This document shows, one piece after another, positions 34,492 to 44,170 of a stretch of 64,000 bases of DNA (its first letter is position 1; the number at the start of each line of letters is the position of its first letter). The stretch comes from Nostoc paludosum FACHB-159. Lineage in GTDB: Bacteria; Cyanobacteriota; Cyanobacteriia; Cyanobacteriales; Nostocaceae. The translations under genes and the position numbers were made by a program. The notes below the pieces were generated by a model. That model did no database searches, was not told the origin of the DNA, and saw nothing but the letters and a program-made list of their open reading frames with translations. The stretch lies in contig NZ_JACJTU010000025.1 in assembly GCF_014698835.1 (NCBI RefSeq), positions 62,001 to 126,000 on the forward strand, read 5' to 3'.

Positions 34492-34635
34492 AGGTTTTAA
34501 TTGTCAAGATAATTCTGTTATTGCAATAGACGCAGTTTTTTGGGTGAAGTTGCAGTGGGAGCGATCGCTTTTGAGTCTGAACACCTATAACGAATCAACG
34601 ATTGCACCCCAGGATTTTTCGCAATCACAACAGAT

Positions 34636-34664
34636 GTAGAGACGTTGCAATGCAACGTCTCTAC
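34636..34664. repeat. TAGAGACG palindrome
   Basis: GTAGAGACGTTGCA and its exact inverse around a single A. The same arms (GGTAGAGACG) form the palindrome at 60301-60330, so this is a dispersed hairpin family. Confidence 0.85.
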
Positions 34665-34734
34665 CAACAATTTTGTCGGTAAACGAGATATCTAATACCA
34701 TTTCAAAAAATCTTTGCAACACATCAAAAATTTG

Positions 34735-34760
34735 TAGGGGCGCAAAGCTTTGCGCCCCTA
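34735..34760. repeat. 26-bp perfect palindrome
   Basis: TAGGGGCGCAAAG followed immediately by its inverse complement. A strong hairpin with no T-run, 45 bp upstream of the MITE. Confidence 0.8.
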
Positions 34761-34806
34761 TCGAATCTATCTGTCAAATTCTTTTTTCAATCGAACTCAT
34801 CTACAG

Positions 34807-34939
34807 CTAGTGGTTCGTCGCATTAATTATGAGGGGTAAAATAACGAACCGCAAAGGACGCAAAGAACGCTAAGGAAGAAGAAAAGAAGAGAAATCGAAA
34901 ATGAGTTTACCTAGCAAAATTAATGCGATAGACCACTAG
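34807..34939. mobile_element. 133-bp MITE with CTAGTGGTxxxTCGCATTAATT ends
   Basis: Inverted ends of about 22 bp (CTAGTGGTTCGTCGCATTAA and its near complement at 34918-34939). TA within CTAG is a likely target duplication, as in IS630-type elements. The interior GGACGCAAAGAACGCTAAGG resembles the repeat at 25680-25765. No ORF. Confidence 0.8.
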
Positions 34940-34991
34940 TATTTCTAACCAATATTAATGATGAGATGTACTAAGCACTTGTGCAAAAAAG

Positions 34992-36257
34992 TTATTCAAC
35001 TCTGGCGCGGAGTGCGGGAGATGGAAAGAGGTTTTCAAATGCTGCTTGGCGTTCGTTTAAAGGTTCAGGTGCATAATTCCAAAGACTTTCATAATAAAAG
35101 AAGGTTACACCCAAACCCCGTTCTTGGGCAGCTCGCACCTGAGACTTAATTTGTTGCATTGGGACTGGGTTATTTCGTAAGCCTGTCATAATTCCCACTC
35201 CTGTGGGAATGGTTTGTTGGGCTTCTTGAATTTCTGGGCGGGAAATATTTGCGATGAAACTTTGCAGATTTGGACGATAAATTTGCACAATTAACTCGTC
35301 TACAATATCTTGCCGTATCCAATTAACCCAGTCTTGCAGGTGGAACTTGTAAGCAAAGTGATAGTAATTAGGAGCAACGGAGAAAATTGCCTGGGGTTTT
35401 CTCTGCTTCACAGCTTGGTTCAGTTGTACCATGAAGGCGGTAATTTTATCTGCCCGCCACTTTACCCATGCTGGATCTTCAGGATTTGCTGGGGGATTAT
35501 TTTTTGTTTCTTTAGCGTACAACGCAACTGTATAGCGATCGTAGCCAAATTCACGGGGCAAACTCATGTGATCGTCAAACTGAATGCCATCGGCATCATA
35601 TTGAGTGACAACTTCTAGCACAAGATTGCTGATGAATTGTTGCACTTGTGGATGGAAGGGATTGAGCCACATTACCTCACCAGCCGCGCTGATGGAAGTT
35701 TGACTACCATCGCGCTTTTGTGTGAACCAATCTGGATAATTTAGTGCTAGTTCCGACGTTGGGGGTGCCATAAATCCAAACTCAAACCAGGGAATTGCTA
35801 AGAGTCCCTTGCGATGGGCTTGATTAATGAGGTCAGCAAGAATATCATGTCCATCTGAACCTTTATAAACAAAAGGTTGAATCCCTGCCTGTTGTGCTGT
35901 CGCACTGGGATACATCACATAGCCAGAATTCCAAACCACTGGATAGATTGTGTTGAAGTTCAGCCGACGCAGATGACTCATCGCCTCTTGCACTTTGGCG
36001 CGATCCTTGAGGGTGTCAAAATCATTGTTCGTCATCCAAACCCCGCGAATCTCCTGACGGGGTAGCTGGGCAACAGCAGGGCTGAAGCTGTCTACCAACA
36101 ATACCGTAATAAACGATATTAACATCAGCAGCGGGAAAATATATTTAACTTTTCGTCGCCAACCTCGAACAAAAAAAGTTGATTTCATAGGTTTGAATGA
36201 TGCATTAGCTACCCACACACGCCATTGCTTGCTTTTGTGATTCAATCTACTAGTCAT
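34992..36257 (-). CDS. Family-10-like glycoside hydrolase (GHL10/DUF187)
   Basis: 421 residues. A basic N-terminal stretch precedes a membrane or signal helix (about 38-58, IFPLLMLISFITVLLVDSF). The (beta/alpha)8 domain starts EIRGVWMTNNDFDTL near 70 and holds LNFNTIYPVVWNSGYVMYPS, LLAIPWFEFGFMAPP, MWLNPFHPQVQQFI, YDADGIQFDDHMSLP (candidate acid residues) and FSVAPNYYHFAYK. Proteins of this group are exported and proposed to cleave glycan or peptidoglycan-linked sugars; the substrate is unproven. An in-frame ATG at codon 24 is an alternative start. Confidence 0.87.
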   Translation of the reverse strand: MTSRLNHKSKQWRVWVANASFKPMKSTFFVRGWRRKVKYIFPLLMLISFITVLLVDSFSPAVAQLPRQEIRGVWMTNNDFDTLKDRAKVQEAMSHLRRLNFNTIYPVVWNSGYVMYPSATAQQAGIQPFVYKGSDGHDILADLINQAHRKGLLAIPWFEFGFMAPPTSELALNYPDWFTQKRDGSQTSISAAGEVMWLNPFHPQVQQFISNLVLEVVTQYDADGIQFDDHMSLPREFGYDRYTVALYAKETKNNPPANPEDPAWVKWRADKITAFMVQLNQAVKQRKPQAIFSVAPNYYHFAYKFHLQDWVNWIRQDIVDELIVQIYRPNLQSFIANISRPEIQEAQQTIPTGVGIMTGLRNNPVPMQQIKSQVRAAQERGLGVTFFYYESLWNYAPEPLNERQAAFENLFPSPALRARVE

Positions 36258-36409
36258 ATATTACAAGCATTTATACTTACTAAAAAATTGACAGATTGGT
36301 AGTTGTTGGTTCCTTGTGTATGGAACTTTTGCACCAGAAAAACTAAATCAAACTTATGCACATTAAGAAACTTGACGTAGCAAGTAGGCATTTGTGCCCA
36401 ATATATCTG

Positions 36410-36545
36410 GTATTGGGAATGGGGCATGGGGCATTGGGCATGGGGCAAGCAGGAAGTGTGGGAGAGGTGGGAGGTGTGGGAGGATAGGGAAAAAATCTTT
36501 CCCCCCACACTCCCCACACTTCCCCATCTCCCTATTCCTCAGTCC
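36410..36545. repeat. Dispersed hairpin repeat before chlI
   Basis: GGGCATGG heptamers, then GCAGGAAGTGTGGGAG, AGGATAGGG and CCCCACACTCCCCACACTT: the same unit as 28204-28302. It fills most of the 340-bp gap before chlI; the chlI promoter must lie within or just after it. Confidence 0.8.
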
Positions 36546-36599
36546 CCAGCTGTGTCACAATAAAAAACTGTAATAAGAAAAATATTGTTAGGTAATTTA

Positions 36600-37724
36600 G
36601 TGAGTCCAACTGCTCAATCTACGGCAAGTGCGCGTCGTGTCGTATTTCCTTTTACGGCAATTGTCGGCCAGGAAGAAATGAAACTGGCGCTGCTGTTGAA
36701 CGTGATTGACCCCAAAATTGGTGGTGTAATGATCATGGGCGATCGCGGTACCGGAAAATCCACTACTATCCGGGCGCTGGCGGATCTACTGCCAGAAATC
36801 TCTGTGGTTGCCAATGACCCGTTTAGTAGCGATCCTAGCGACCCTGACTTGATGAGCGATGATGTCCGCCAACTGTTAGAACAAGGGGCAGAAATTCCCG
36901 TAACTCACAAAAAAGTCCAAATGGTAGACCTGCCATTAGGAGCCACAGAAGACCGGGTTTGCGGCACTATCGACATCGAAAAAGCTTTATCTGAGGGTGT
37001 CAAAGCTTTTGAACCAGGACTGCTGGCAAAGGCTAACCGAGGCATTCTTTATGTGGATGAAGTCAACTTACTAGATGACCACCTTGTAGACGTACTACTC
37101 GATTCCGCCGCCAGTGGCTGGAATACTGTAGAACGGGAAGGCATCTCAATCCGTCACCCGGCACGTTTTGTGCTTGTGGGTTCTGGAAACCCAGAAGAAG
37201 GCGAACTGCGCCCCCAACTACTCGATCGCTTTGGGATGCACGCAGAAATTCATACAGTCAAAGAACCAGCTTTACGAGTACAAATCGTGGAACAGCGATC
37301 GGAATTTGACCAAAATCCTCCAGAATTTCTCGAAAAGTATAAACCCCAGCAAGAAGCACTACAACAGCAAATTGTCAATGCCCAGCAACTGTTACCAGAA
37401 GTAAAAATTGACTATGATTTGCGGGTGAAAATTTCTGAAGTCTGCTCTGAACTGGATGTAGATGGTTTACGGGGTGACATTGTTAGTAACCGCGCCGCCA
37501 AAGCCATAACGGCATTTGAAGGACGGAGTGAAGTTACAGTTGACGATATTCGCCGCGTTATTACGCTGTGCTTGCGTCACAGGCTGCGGAAAGACCCCTT
37601 GGAATCGATTGATTCTGGCTACAAAGTTGGCAAAGCTTTTAGCCGTGTGTTTGGCGTCGAACTCCCAGAAGATGATACTGCACAAAAAAATGGCACAGGT
37701 CAGAAGTTAGGAGTTAGAGGTTAG
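36600..37724 (+). CDS. chlI: Magnesium chelatase ATPase subunit I
   Basis: ChlI is the AAA+ motor that with ChlD and ChlH inserts Mg2+ into protoporphyrin IX for chlorophyll. Starting at GTG 36600 (MSPTAQSTASARRVVFPFTAIVGQEE) it has Walker A MGDRGTGKST near residue 47, Walker B GILYVDEVNLLDDHLVD near 144 and the GDIVSNRAAKAITAFEGRSEVTVDDI helical lid near 295. A TTG at 36585 would add five residues. The last residues (about ten, ending QKLGVRG) fall in the GTTAGGAGTTAG repeat, so the stop codon is provided by repeat DNA. Confidence 0.96.
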   Translation: MSPTAQSTASARRVVFPFTAIVGQEEMKLALLLNVIDPKIGGVMIMGDRGTGKSTTIRALADLLPEISVVANDPFSSDPSDPDLMSDDVRQLLEQGAEIPVTHKKVQMVDLPLGATEDRVCGTIDIEKALSEGVKAFEPGLLAKANRGILYVDEVNLLDDHLVDVLLDSAASGWNTVEREGISIRHPARFVLVGSGNPEEGELRPQLLDRFGMHAEIHTVKEPALRVQIVEQRSEFDQNPPEFLEKYKPQQEALQQQIVNAQQLLPEVKIDYDLRVKISEVCSELDVDGLRGDIVSNRAAKAITAFEGRSEVTVDDIRRVITLCLRHRLRKDPLESIDSGYKVGKAFSRVFGVELPEDDTAQKNGTGQKLGVRG

Positions 37725-37915
37725 GAGTTAGGAGTTAGAGGTTAGGGGTTAGGAGTTAGGAGTTAGGAGTTAGGAGTGGGGGATGAGGGAGACAAGAGGA
37801 AAAAGAGACAACGAGAATAACTCTTAACTCGTAACTTCTAACTTCCAAGTAACTCCCAACTCTTAACTCCCAACTCCTAACTCTTAACTTTTAAGATCTA
37901 ACTCAGCACTGGGCA
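37704..37915. repeat. GTTAGGA heptamer array with inverse complement
   Basis: About ten GTTAGGA/GTTAGAG units run from inside the end of chlI (37706) to about 37770. Complementary AACTCCTAACTCTTAACT units are at 37820-37895. The transcript could fold into a long stem beyond chlI. Confidence 0.85.
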
Positions 37916-37935
37916 CTTAGCACTGAATACTGACT

Positions 37936-38232
37936 ATGAGATTTTGGTATTTTTGGTTCAACAGCTTAATTTTATCTAGCCAATACAACCCGCCTCGGTT
38001 TGTAGAATTATTGATGCTGTTTTTAGCGATCGCTATGCTGGCAATAGCGAGTGTTTTACCCGAAAGACCATATTTAATCTTAGGCTTGAGCTTAGTAGTT
38101 GGAGCATCTATTTCTATCTTAGTGCGGGAAGCGATCGCCCCCTCACCGCAAACACGAATTACACAATTCACAGCATTACTATTACTAATTATTAGCCTTT
38201 TTGGCTTTGCTGATTTAGTTCAGACTCTTTAA
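37936..38232 (+). CDS. Small membrane protein, unknown function
   Basis: 98 residues with three hydrophobic stretches (about 26-42 ELLMLFLAIAMLAIASV, 46-63 YLILGLSLVVGASISILV, 77-96 FTALLLLIISLFGFADLV). No recognised family. The composition and codon use are gene-like, and ATG 37936 follows directly after the repeat array. Confidence 0.6.
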   Translation: MRFWYFWFNSLILSSQYNPPRFVELLMLFLAIAMLAIASVLPERPYLILGLSLVVGASISILVREAIAPSPQTRITQFTALLLLIISLFGFADLVQTL

Positions 38233-38309
38233 ATTTAGTCATGAGTTATGAGTTAAGAGTGAGAAGTTAATTAAAAACTCCTAACTCTCAACTTCTCACT
38301 TCTAATTTT

Positions 38310-38510
38310 TTTATTTACCAAGAAGGGGAAAAGGGGAAAGGGGAAGGGAAGAAGAAAAAACTTTTCACCACAAGGTATAAAGCCCCTGTTTTGAAAAATG
38401 GAGAACAAAAAAGAAGATTGAGGAGATACATAGTGCAATAAAAATTGCCGACTCCATGCGTTGAAACCCCTGTTTTGAAATTGCTGGTTCCTTTCCCCTT
38501 TCCCCCTCTT
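38310..38510. repeat. Intergenic repeats between convergent genes
   Basis: A GGGGAAAAGGGGAAAGGGGAAG run (38325-38350) faces a CCTTTCCCCTTTCCCCC run (38492-38508). Between them are two copies of CCCCTGTTTTGAAA (38382, 38467) spaced 85 bp. Long hairpin potential, no gene. Confidence 0.65.
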
Positions 38511-38512
38511 TT

Positions 38513-39601
38513 TCACCACTTTTGCATTTCCACTAATTCCATACACAATTCATTAATTTGCTCTAGATCGGGTTTATGAGGCAGGTTAGATTGTTCGTAA
38601 ACAATTTCCATTTCGGCAACTAAATCTTCTGCCATTTTCATAACCTGTTCATAGGAATAATCACCCTTGAGGATAGCTTTTAAATCATCAGCATCACCAG
38701 CTATTCTTCTATCTACAATCACCTCTCCTTGACGTAATATTTCTAGTCCACTGCGTAACAATCTAATGCAGTGCATCCCATGTTTGAGGTCAAAACCAGA
38801 CTTGAGTTCCATTTCTGCTCTAGCCGGATTTCGATTTTCCTGCCAAGATAAGTAAGCCTTCCATTCTCTTAGGGCTGTTTGATAACTTTGACTTTTCTGA
38901 AGCAGGCGGATAAAATCTTTACGGCTATTAGTTAATTTTTGGGTATATTCTAAAGTTTCGTCGGGTAAAGTATATTGTTTTAACACTCCTTTAAAATCAA
39001 TATCTGCTGTCAGCAATTTGTATAATTGCTCAGCTTCTTCCAAAAACTCAATTCTGCCTCTAATTAAGTTATAAAGATATTCCAAAAAAGCATTTAGTTC
39101 ATCTTTGGTTAGGGCTGCTTCGTCTTCTATCTCAAAGTCAGATGGTAATGGTTTTTTTTGCGGTGGCTTTAATAACCACTTGCGATGAGTTTCCATTTTT
39201 TTGATTTGAGCGAAGGCATAACCAGTGTAAGTATGCTTTACCTTCTTGCTCAAAAATAATTGTTTATGATTAATTAAATGCTGTCCGACTGGAGTTAGAA
39301 AAGGATAGTTATTTAACCAGAGTAATTCTAAAACATTGGGGTTGGCTCCCGATAATAACTGGATGATTTTTTTTAATTCATATATAACTGTATCTTTGTT
39401 ATTATCTAGAAATGGAAATATTCCTGGTTCATCCCAGCCAGCATCTTTTTGTTCTATGCGATCGAATCCCAAATAGTACCTTTTGGGTGCGATAAACACT
39501 CCGCGATAATCCAAGTCGGAATCGGGACGATTTAAACCATATCCGTGGCTACCTGCCAAACCAACTAAAATAGTTCTTTGTTCAATTTCTATTCTTTTCA
39601 T
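38513..39601 (-). CDS. Nucleotidyltransferase-fold protein
   Basis: 362 residues. The pol-beta-type nucleotidyltransferase motif is LVGLAGSHGYGLNRPDSDLDYRGVF (about 12-36): G-S-H-G followed by D-S-D-x-D, the metal-binding pair. A long helical C-terminal part follows, with IIQLLSGANPNVLELLW near 83-99. The class includes phage and bacterial proteins that may nucleotidylate RNA or protein targets. The target is unknown. There is no toxin-antitoxin partner next to it. Confidence 0.8.
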   Translation of the reverse strand: MKRIEIEQRTILVGLAGSHGYGLNRPDSDLDYRGVFIAPKRYYLGFDRIEQKDAGWDEPGIFPFLDNNKDTVIYELKKIIQLLSGANPNVLELLWLNNYPFLTPVGQHLINHKQLFLSKKVKHTYTGYAFAQIKKMETHRKWLLKPPQKKPLPSDFEIEDEAALTKDELNAFLEYLYNLIRGRIEFLEEAEQLYKLLTADIDFKGVLKQYTLPDETLEYTQKLTNSRKDFIRLLQKSQSYQTALREWKAYLSWQENRNPARAEMELKSGFDLKHGMHCIRLLRSGLEILRQGEVIVDRRIAGDADDLKAILKGDYSYEQVMKMAEDLVAEMEIVYEQSNLPHKPDLEQINELCMELVEMQKW

Positions 39602-40044
39602 TTCAATGGAGTATAAATAACGAGGGTTGTGCTATTCTAATGCACTAAACCAGGTTTCTAAATCTGCTTGAGCCTGAAAATCTAACAAAGCTTCCCTCAA
39701 GGCTGCAAGACACCTGAATTCTTTAAGGATACTGTGAAAATTGAGTGGCTTCAGATCCCCGACTTCTTTGAGAAGTCGGGGATCTTGTTGTTCCCGAATG
39801 ATTTAGGATTTATATACTTGCAGATATATATCAAAATAAACACTCTAACAATTTATATTCCTGCAAAACTATATCGCTAATATATCTAAGTTCAAATATT
39901 AATTTACACCTTGTTTTTCTTAACAAAAAGTTTCATGATTGATTTGTAAAGTACATATTCATCAACCAAGAATCATTTAAATATTCACAGCAATCTATTT
40001 AATAATCATTTCAACATAACTCATGTCGGAGTTCGATTAATCCA
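39602..40044. other. Upstream region of kdpA
   Basis: Divergent intergenic region. It contains the hairpin at 39754-39784 and is otherwise A/T-rich. It presumably carries the kdp promoter; no KdpE-type operator could be identified by eye. Confidence 0.5.
39754..39784. repeat. Perfect 14-bp stem hairpin
   Basis: GATCCCCGACTTCT, a TTG loop, then AGAAGTCGGGGATC, with TTGTTGTT downstream on the plus strand. Probably a dispersed cyanobacterial palindrome; it could also act as a terminator. Confidence 0.8.
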
Positions 40045-41790
40045 ATGTTAGAAGGATGGATTCAAATTATATTAACGCTACTAATTGTAGTAGCAATTAC
40101 TCCATTTTTTGGGCGCTATATGGCGCGTGTCTACCAAGAACAAAGTACTTTTCTCGATCCAGTTTTAAATCCGGTTGAGCGAGTGCTTTATTCCTTGGTT
40201 GGTGTAAAAGCTAAAGAAAATATGACTGGTTGGCAGTATGGGCGGGCAATATTGTATAGCAATGTTGCAATGGGGTTGCTAATTTTCTTGATTATTATGA
40301 ATCAAGGATGGTTACCATTAAACCCAACTAAGATAAATGCCCCAACTTGGGATACAGCGCTGCATACTACTATTTCTTTTATTACTAATACCAACCAGCA
40401 GCATTATTCTGGTGAAACTTACATGAGTTATGCCAGCCAAATGTGGGGACTTGGTTATCACATGTTCACCTCAGCGGCCACTGGTTTGGCTGTGGGAATA
40501 GCTTTTATTCGAGGATTAACTGGTAAATCGTTGGGCAACTTTTATGTAGACTTAATTCGCTCGATTACGCGAATTCTGCTGCCTATTTGTATTGTCGGCG
40601 GGATTGTTTTGATGGCGGCTGGCGTGCCAGAAACACTGGCGAGTGTAGCGGTGTTTCCCACCTTGGAAGATCCTAACGTTAGTCAGGCGATCGCCCGCGG
40701 CCCCGTTGCCCATTTTGAAATCATCAAAGAATTAGGCGAAAACGGCGGCGGCTTTTTTGCCATCAACTCCGCACACCCCTTTGAAAATCCCAACGGATTT
40801 ACCAATTTAATTGAAATTGTCGCCATGCTTGCGATTCCCACTTCCTTAATCTACACCTATGGCTTGTTTGCTAATAACACTAAGCAAGCTTGGTTAGTCT
40901 ACGGCATGGTGGGTGTTATTTATCTAGTATTTATTATCGTTACAGCCATTGGTGAATACAACGGCAACCCGGCTGTGAATGCGGTGCTAGGAAGTCAGCA
41001 ACCGAATTTGGAAGGTAAAGAAGTCCGGTTTGGTTGGGCACAATCTGTGCTGTTCGCGGTCAGTACCACCGGTACCATGTGTGGTGCAGTCAATAGTTTA
41101 CACGATTCCTTCATGCCCAACGGCGGTTTTATTACCCTTTCCAATATGTTCCTACAAATTATTTGGGGGGGACAGGGTACAGGAACCGCTTACTTGTTTG
41201 CTTACCTAATTCTGGCTGTGTTCGCTACAGGATTAATGGTGGGACGCACGCCAGAATTTCTCGGACGCAAAATTGAGAAGCGGGAAGTTGTACTGGCTAG
41301 TTTCTTAATTTTGCTAGTTCACCCCATCGCAATTATGATTCCCGCAGGTATCGCTCTAGCATTTCCCGAACAATTATCAGGAATTAGCAATCCCGGCTTC
41401 CACGGTTTTGCTCAAGTTATCTACGAATACGCCTCCGCTGCTGCTAACAACGGTTCCGGGTTTGAAGGCTTAGGCGATTCCCAACCTTCGCCGTTAGCAA
41501 TAGCTACAGGTACAGAACCGACTTTAACCGCTTTGTGGTGGAACTTGAGTACCTGCTTTAGTTTACTAGCAGGGCGCTATATTCCCATACTGGGTTTACT
41601 GTTTTTAGCAGATAGCATGTCTCGCAAGCAAGCTGTTCCCTATACTGCTGGGACATTGCGAACCGATACCGGATTATTTACAGGCGTTACCGCAGGCGTG
41701 ATTTTAATTCTAGGCGCACTTACATTCTTCCCAGTATTAGCATTAGGCCCTGTTGGTGAAGCATTTTTTATCGCAAAAGGTATTGGGTAG
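40045..41790 (+). CDS. kdpA: Potassium-transporting ATPase subunit A
   Basis: KdpA is the channel-like K+ translocating subunit of the high-affinity KdpFABC pump. The 581 residues comprise about ten hydrophobic segments with the four pore-loop signatures, including SFITNTNQQHYSGE near 110, NGGGFFAINSAHPFENP near 232, STTGTMCGAVNS near 344 and NNGSGFEGL near 472. The first gene of kdpA-B-F/G-C. Confidence 0.96.
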   Translation: MLEGWIQIILTLLIVVAITPFFGRYMARVYQEQSTFLDPVLNPVERVLYSLVGVKAKENMTGWQYGRAILYSNVAMGLLIFLIIMNQGWLPLNPTKINAPTWDTALHTTISFITNTNQQHYSGETYMSYASQMWGLGYHMFTSAATGLAVGIAFIRGLTGKSLGNFYVDLIRSITRILLPICIVGGIVLMAAGVPETLASVAVFPTLEDPNVSQAIARGPVAHFEIIKELGENGGGFFAINSAHPFENPNGFTNLIEIVAMLAIPTSLIYTYGLFANNTKQAWLVYGMVGVIYLVFIIVTAIGEYNGNPAVNAVLGSQQPNLEGKEVRFGWAQSVLFAVSTTGTMCGAVNSLHDSFMPNGGFITLSNMFLQIIWGGQGTGTAYLFAYLILAVFATGLMVGRTPEFLGRKIEKREVVLASFLILLVHPIAIMIPAGIALAFPEQLSGISNPGFHGFAQVIYEYASAAANNGSGFEGLGDSQPSPLAIATGTEPTLTALWWNLSTCFSLLAGRYIPILGLLFLADSMSRKQAVPYTAGTLRTDTGLFTGVTAGVILILGALTFFPVLALGPVGEAFFIAKGIG

Positions 41791-41898
41791 GAGTAGGGAG
41801 GTGGGGAGCAGAGATAAATTAATGAGTCTTTGATACTCGTTAATCCACCTCAAAGACTTATGCCCCATGCCCAATGCCCCATTCCCATAATTTAATTT

Positions 41899-44040
41899 AT
41901 GCCAACTACTACTAATCCTCATTCACCCCGCGTTCCATCGGGAACTCGTGATTCGCGCAAGCACACCCCCAAGGCAGATATGCGGGGAATTTACCAGAGA
42001 GCAATTCGTGAGTCATTTGTCAAGCTCGATCCGCGAATTACTGTTAAAAATCCAGTGATGTTTGTTGTTTGGGTCGGGACAATTGTCACTTTTCTAGTTA
42101 CCCTTAACCCAAATTTGTTTGGTACAATCCAGGCAAATATCAACCAACAACGCTTGTTAAATGGGTTGATTACCTTTATTCTGTTTTTCACACTCGTTTT
42201 TGCTAACTTTGCTGAAGCTGTGGCTGAAGGACGGGGCAAAGCTCAGGCTGATTCACTGAGAACGACGCGATCGGATACCATCGCTAATAAAATCCTTCCT
42301 GATGGTTCCATTGAAAAAGTCAATTCTACGGAACTGCGGCGGGGTGATTTGGTAAAGGTAATTGCCAATAATCTGATTCCCGCCGATGGCGAAGTAATTA
42401 AAGGTATTGGTTCAGTTGATGAGTCTGCGATTACTGGGGAATCTGCGCCTGTGTTGAAGCAACCAGGTACGGATATTGCCAGTTCGGTGACAGGAGGTAC
42501 GCGCTTACTTTCCGACGAGTTGACGATTAAGATTACTGCCGACCCAGGTCAAGGCTTTATTGACCGCATGATTTCCTTAGTAGAAGGAGCAGAACGCACC
42601 AAAACTCCCAATGAGATTGCCTTGACGGTATTGTTAGCAGTGCTGACACAGGTGTTCTTAATTGTAGTAGCGACGATGCCGCCATTTGTCAGCTACATCG
42701 CCAATTTTATCACCACTGTATTTGGTGCTGAGGCGGCAAACAGTTTACGTGCGGGTGCTAGCGTGGCGATTTTAATATCGTTACTGGTAGCTTTGATTCC
42801 CACAACTATCGGTGGTTTGCTCAGTGCGATCGGTATTGCAGGGATGGACAGGGTTGCCCAATTTAACGTCATCGCCACCTCTGGTCGAGCAGTGGAAGCT
42901 TGCGGCGACATAAACACTTTGGTGCTAGATAAGACAGGAACAATCACGTTGGGTAACCGCATGGCTGATGAGTTTATTCCCCTGAATAATCACTCACTAG
43001 AAGATGTGGCGCGAGTTTCCCTAGCTGCTAGCTTATTTGACGATACCCCAGAGGGCAAGTCAATTGTGGCATTAGCAGAAAAGTCCCAGGTTGGGATCGA
43101 TTTTAATACCGAGAAAGCCGAAGGTGTAGAGTTTTCCGCCAAAACCCGCATGAGTGGTACAAATCTACCCGATGGTAAACAAGTTCGCAAGGGTGCGGTG
43201 GACGCAATTAAGGGATTTGTGCGTTCTCGTGGCGGTTACGTTCCCGATGATATAGATGCAGCTTATGAGCGAGTTTCCCGGTTAGGGGGTACACCCTTAG
43301 CTGTTTGCCAGGATGAGAAAATTTATGGTGTTATTTACCTCAAAGATATTGTCAAACCTGGTTTGCGAGAACGATTTGACCAACTCCGCCGCATGGGTGT
43401 TCGCACCGTTATGCTCACGGGTGATAATCGAATTACCGCTTCGGTGATAGCTCAGGAAGCTGGAGTTGATGATTTCATTGCCGAAGCGACTCCAGAAGAC
43501 AAAATCGAGGTGATTCGCTCGGAACAAGCTCAGGGTAAACTGGTGGCAATGACTGGAGATGGTACAAATGATGCGCCTGCTTTGGCTCAAGCAAACGTGG
43601 GTTTGGCGATGAACTCTGGGACACAGGCTGCCAAAGAAGCTGCTAACATGGTGGACTTAGACTCAGACCCCACCAAGTTGATTGACTTAGTAACTATTGG
43701 CAAACAGCTGCTCATTACCCGTGGAGCATTAACAACCTTCTCCATCGCCAACGATATCGCCAAGTATTTTGCCATCATTCCGACTATCTTTGCTGCGGCT
43801 GGAATCGGCGCACTTAATATCATGGCACTAAAGAGCGCTCAATCTGCGATCGTCTCAGCGTTAATTTACAACGCCTTGATTATCCCAGCACTAATTCCCT
43901 TAGCACTTAAAGGAGTAAAATTCTTGCCTCTTTCAGCAGACCAATTACTACGCCGCAACATCTTCATTTATGGCATTGGTGGTATCATTGCTCCCTTCAT
44001 TGCCATCAAACTGATAGATATAATTTTGCCCTTTTCTTAG
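41899..44040 (+). CDS. kdpB: Potassium-transporting ATPase subunit B (P-type ATPase)
   Basis: KdpB hydrolyses ATP and carries the phosphorylated Asp in DKTGTITLGN near 349. Other P-type signatures are GSVDESAITGESAPV near 175 (TGES actuator), MLTGDNRITASVIAQEAGV near 510 and MTGDGTNDAPALAQANVGLAM near 550. 713 residues, about 25 longer than many bacterial KdpB proteins, because of an N-terminal polar stretch (PTTTNPHSPRVPSGTRDSRK). 108 bp follow kdpA, with a short heptamer repeat between. Confidence 0.97.
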   Translation: MPTTTNPHSPRVPSGTRDSRKHTPKADMRGIYQRAIRESFVKLDPRITVKNPVMFVVWVGTIVTFLVTLNPNLFGTIQANINQQRLLNGLITFILFFTLVFANFAEAVAEGRGKAQADSLRTTRSDTIANKILPDGSIEKVNSTELRRGDLVKVIANNLIPADGEVIKGIGSVDESAITGESAPVLKQPGTDIASSVTGGTRLLSDELTIKITADPGQGFIDRMISLVEGAERTKTPNEIALTVLLAVLTQVFLIVVATMPPFVSYIANFITTVFGAEAANSLRAGASVAILISLLVALIPTTIGGLLSAIGIAGMDRVAQFNVIATSGRAVEACGDINTLVLDKTGTITLGNRMADEFIPLNNHSLEDVARVSLAASLFDDTPEGKSIVALAEKSQVGIDFNTEKAEGVEFSAKTRMSGTNLPDGKQVRKGAVDAIKGFVRSRGGYVPDDIDAAYERVSRLGGTPLAVCQDEKIYGVIYLKDIVKPGLRERFDQLRRMGVRTVMLTGDNRITASVIAQEAGVDDFIAEATPEDKIEVIRSEQAQGKLVAMTGDGTNDAPALAQANVGLAMNSGTQAAKEAANMVDLDSDPTKLIDLVTIGKQLLITRGALTTFSIANDIAKYFAIIPTIFAAAGIGALNIMALKSAQSAIVSALIYNALIIPALIPLALKGVKFLPLSADQLLRRNIFIYGIGGIIAPFIAIKLIDIILPFS

Positions 44041-44170
44041 GACTTGCAAATTAAAAAACATTTCTCTGTCCTCTTAATTTCTCTGTGGCCTCTGCGGTAG
44101 CCTGCGGCAAGCCGGTTTGCGTCTACGTTTTCTTAGATAATTTCTTTCTTGGTAAACCCTAAATTTACTT
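44041..44170. repeat. Dispersed repeat between kdpB and kdpF/G
   Basis: TCTGTGGCCTCTGCGGTAGC and TGCGGCAAGCCGGTTTGCG resemble segments inside the MITE at 4881-5000 (GCGTTATCTGTGGTAGCC, GGCAAGCCGCTCCGGG). A 130-bp spacer breaks the otherwise tight operon and may be a MITE relic without clear ends. Confidence 0.5.

Larger units (their letters stand above)
34492..34991. repeat. Repeat-rich intergenic region with a MITE
   Basis: It holds two perfect palindromes (34636-34664 and 34735-34760) and the MITE at 34807-34939, all listed separately. No gene. Confidence 0.8.

Noticed and set aside
38513..39601. Nucleotidyltransferase as a MNT/HEPN toxin-antitoxin member
   Set aside because: Much longer than MNT antitoxins and no HEPN partner beside it.
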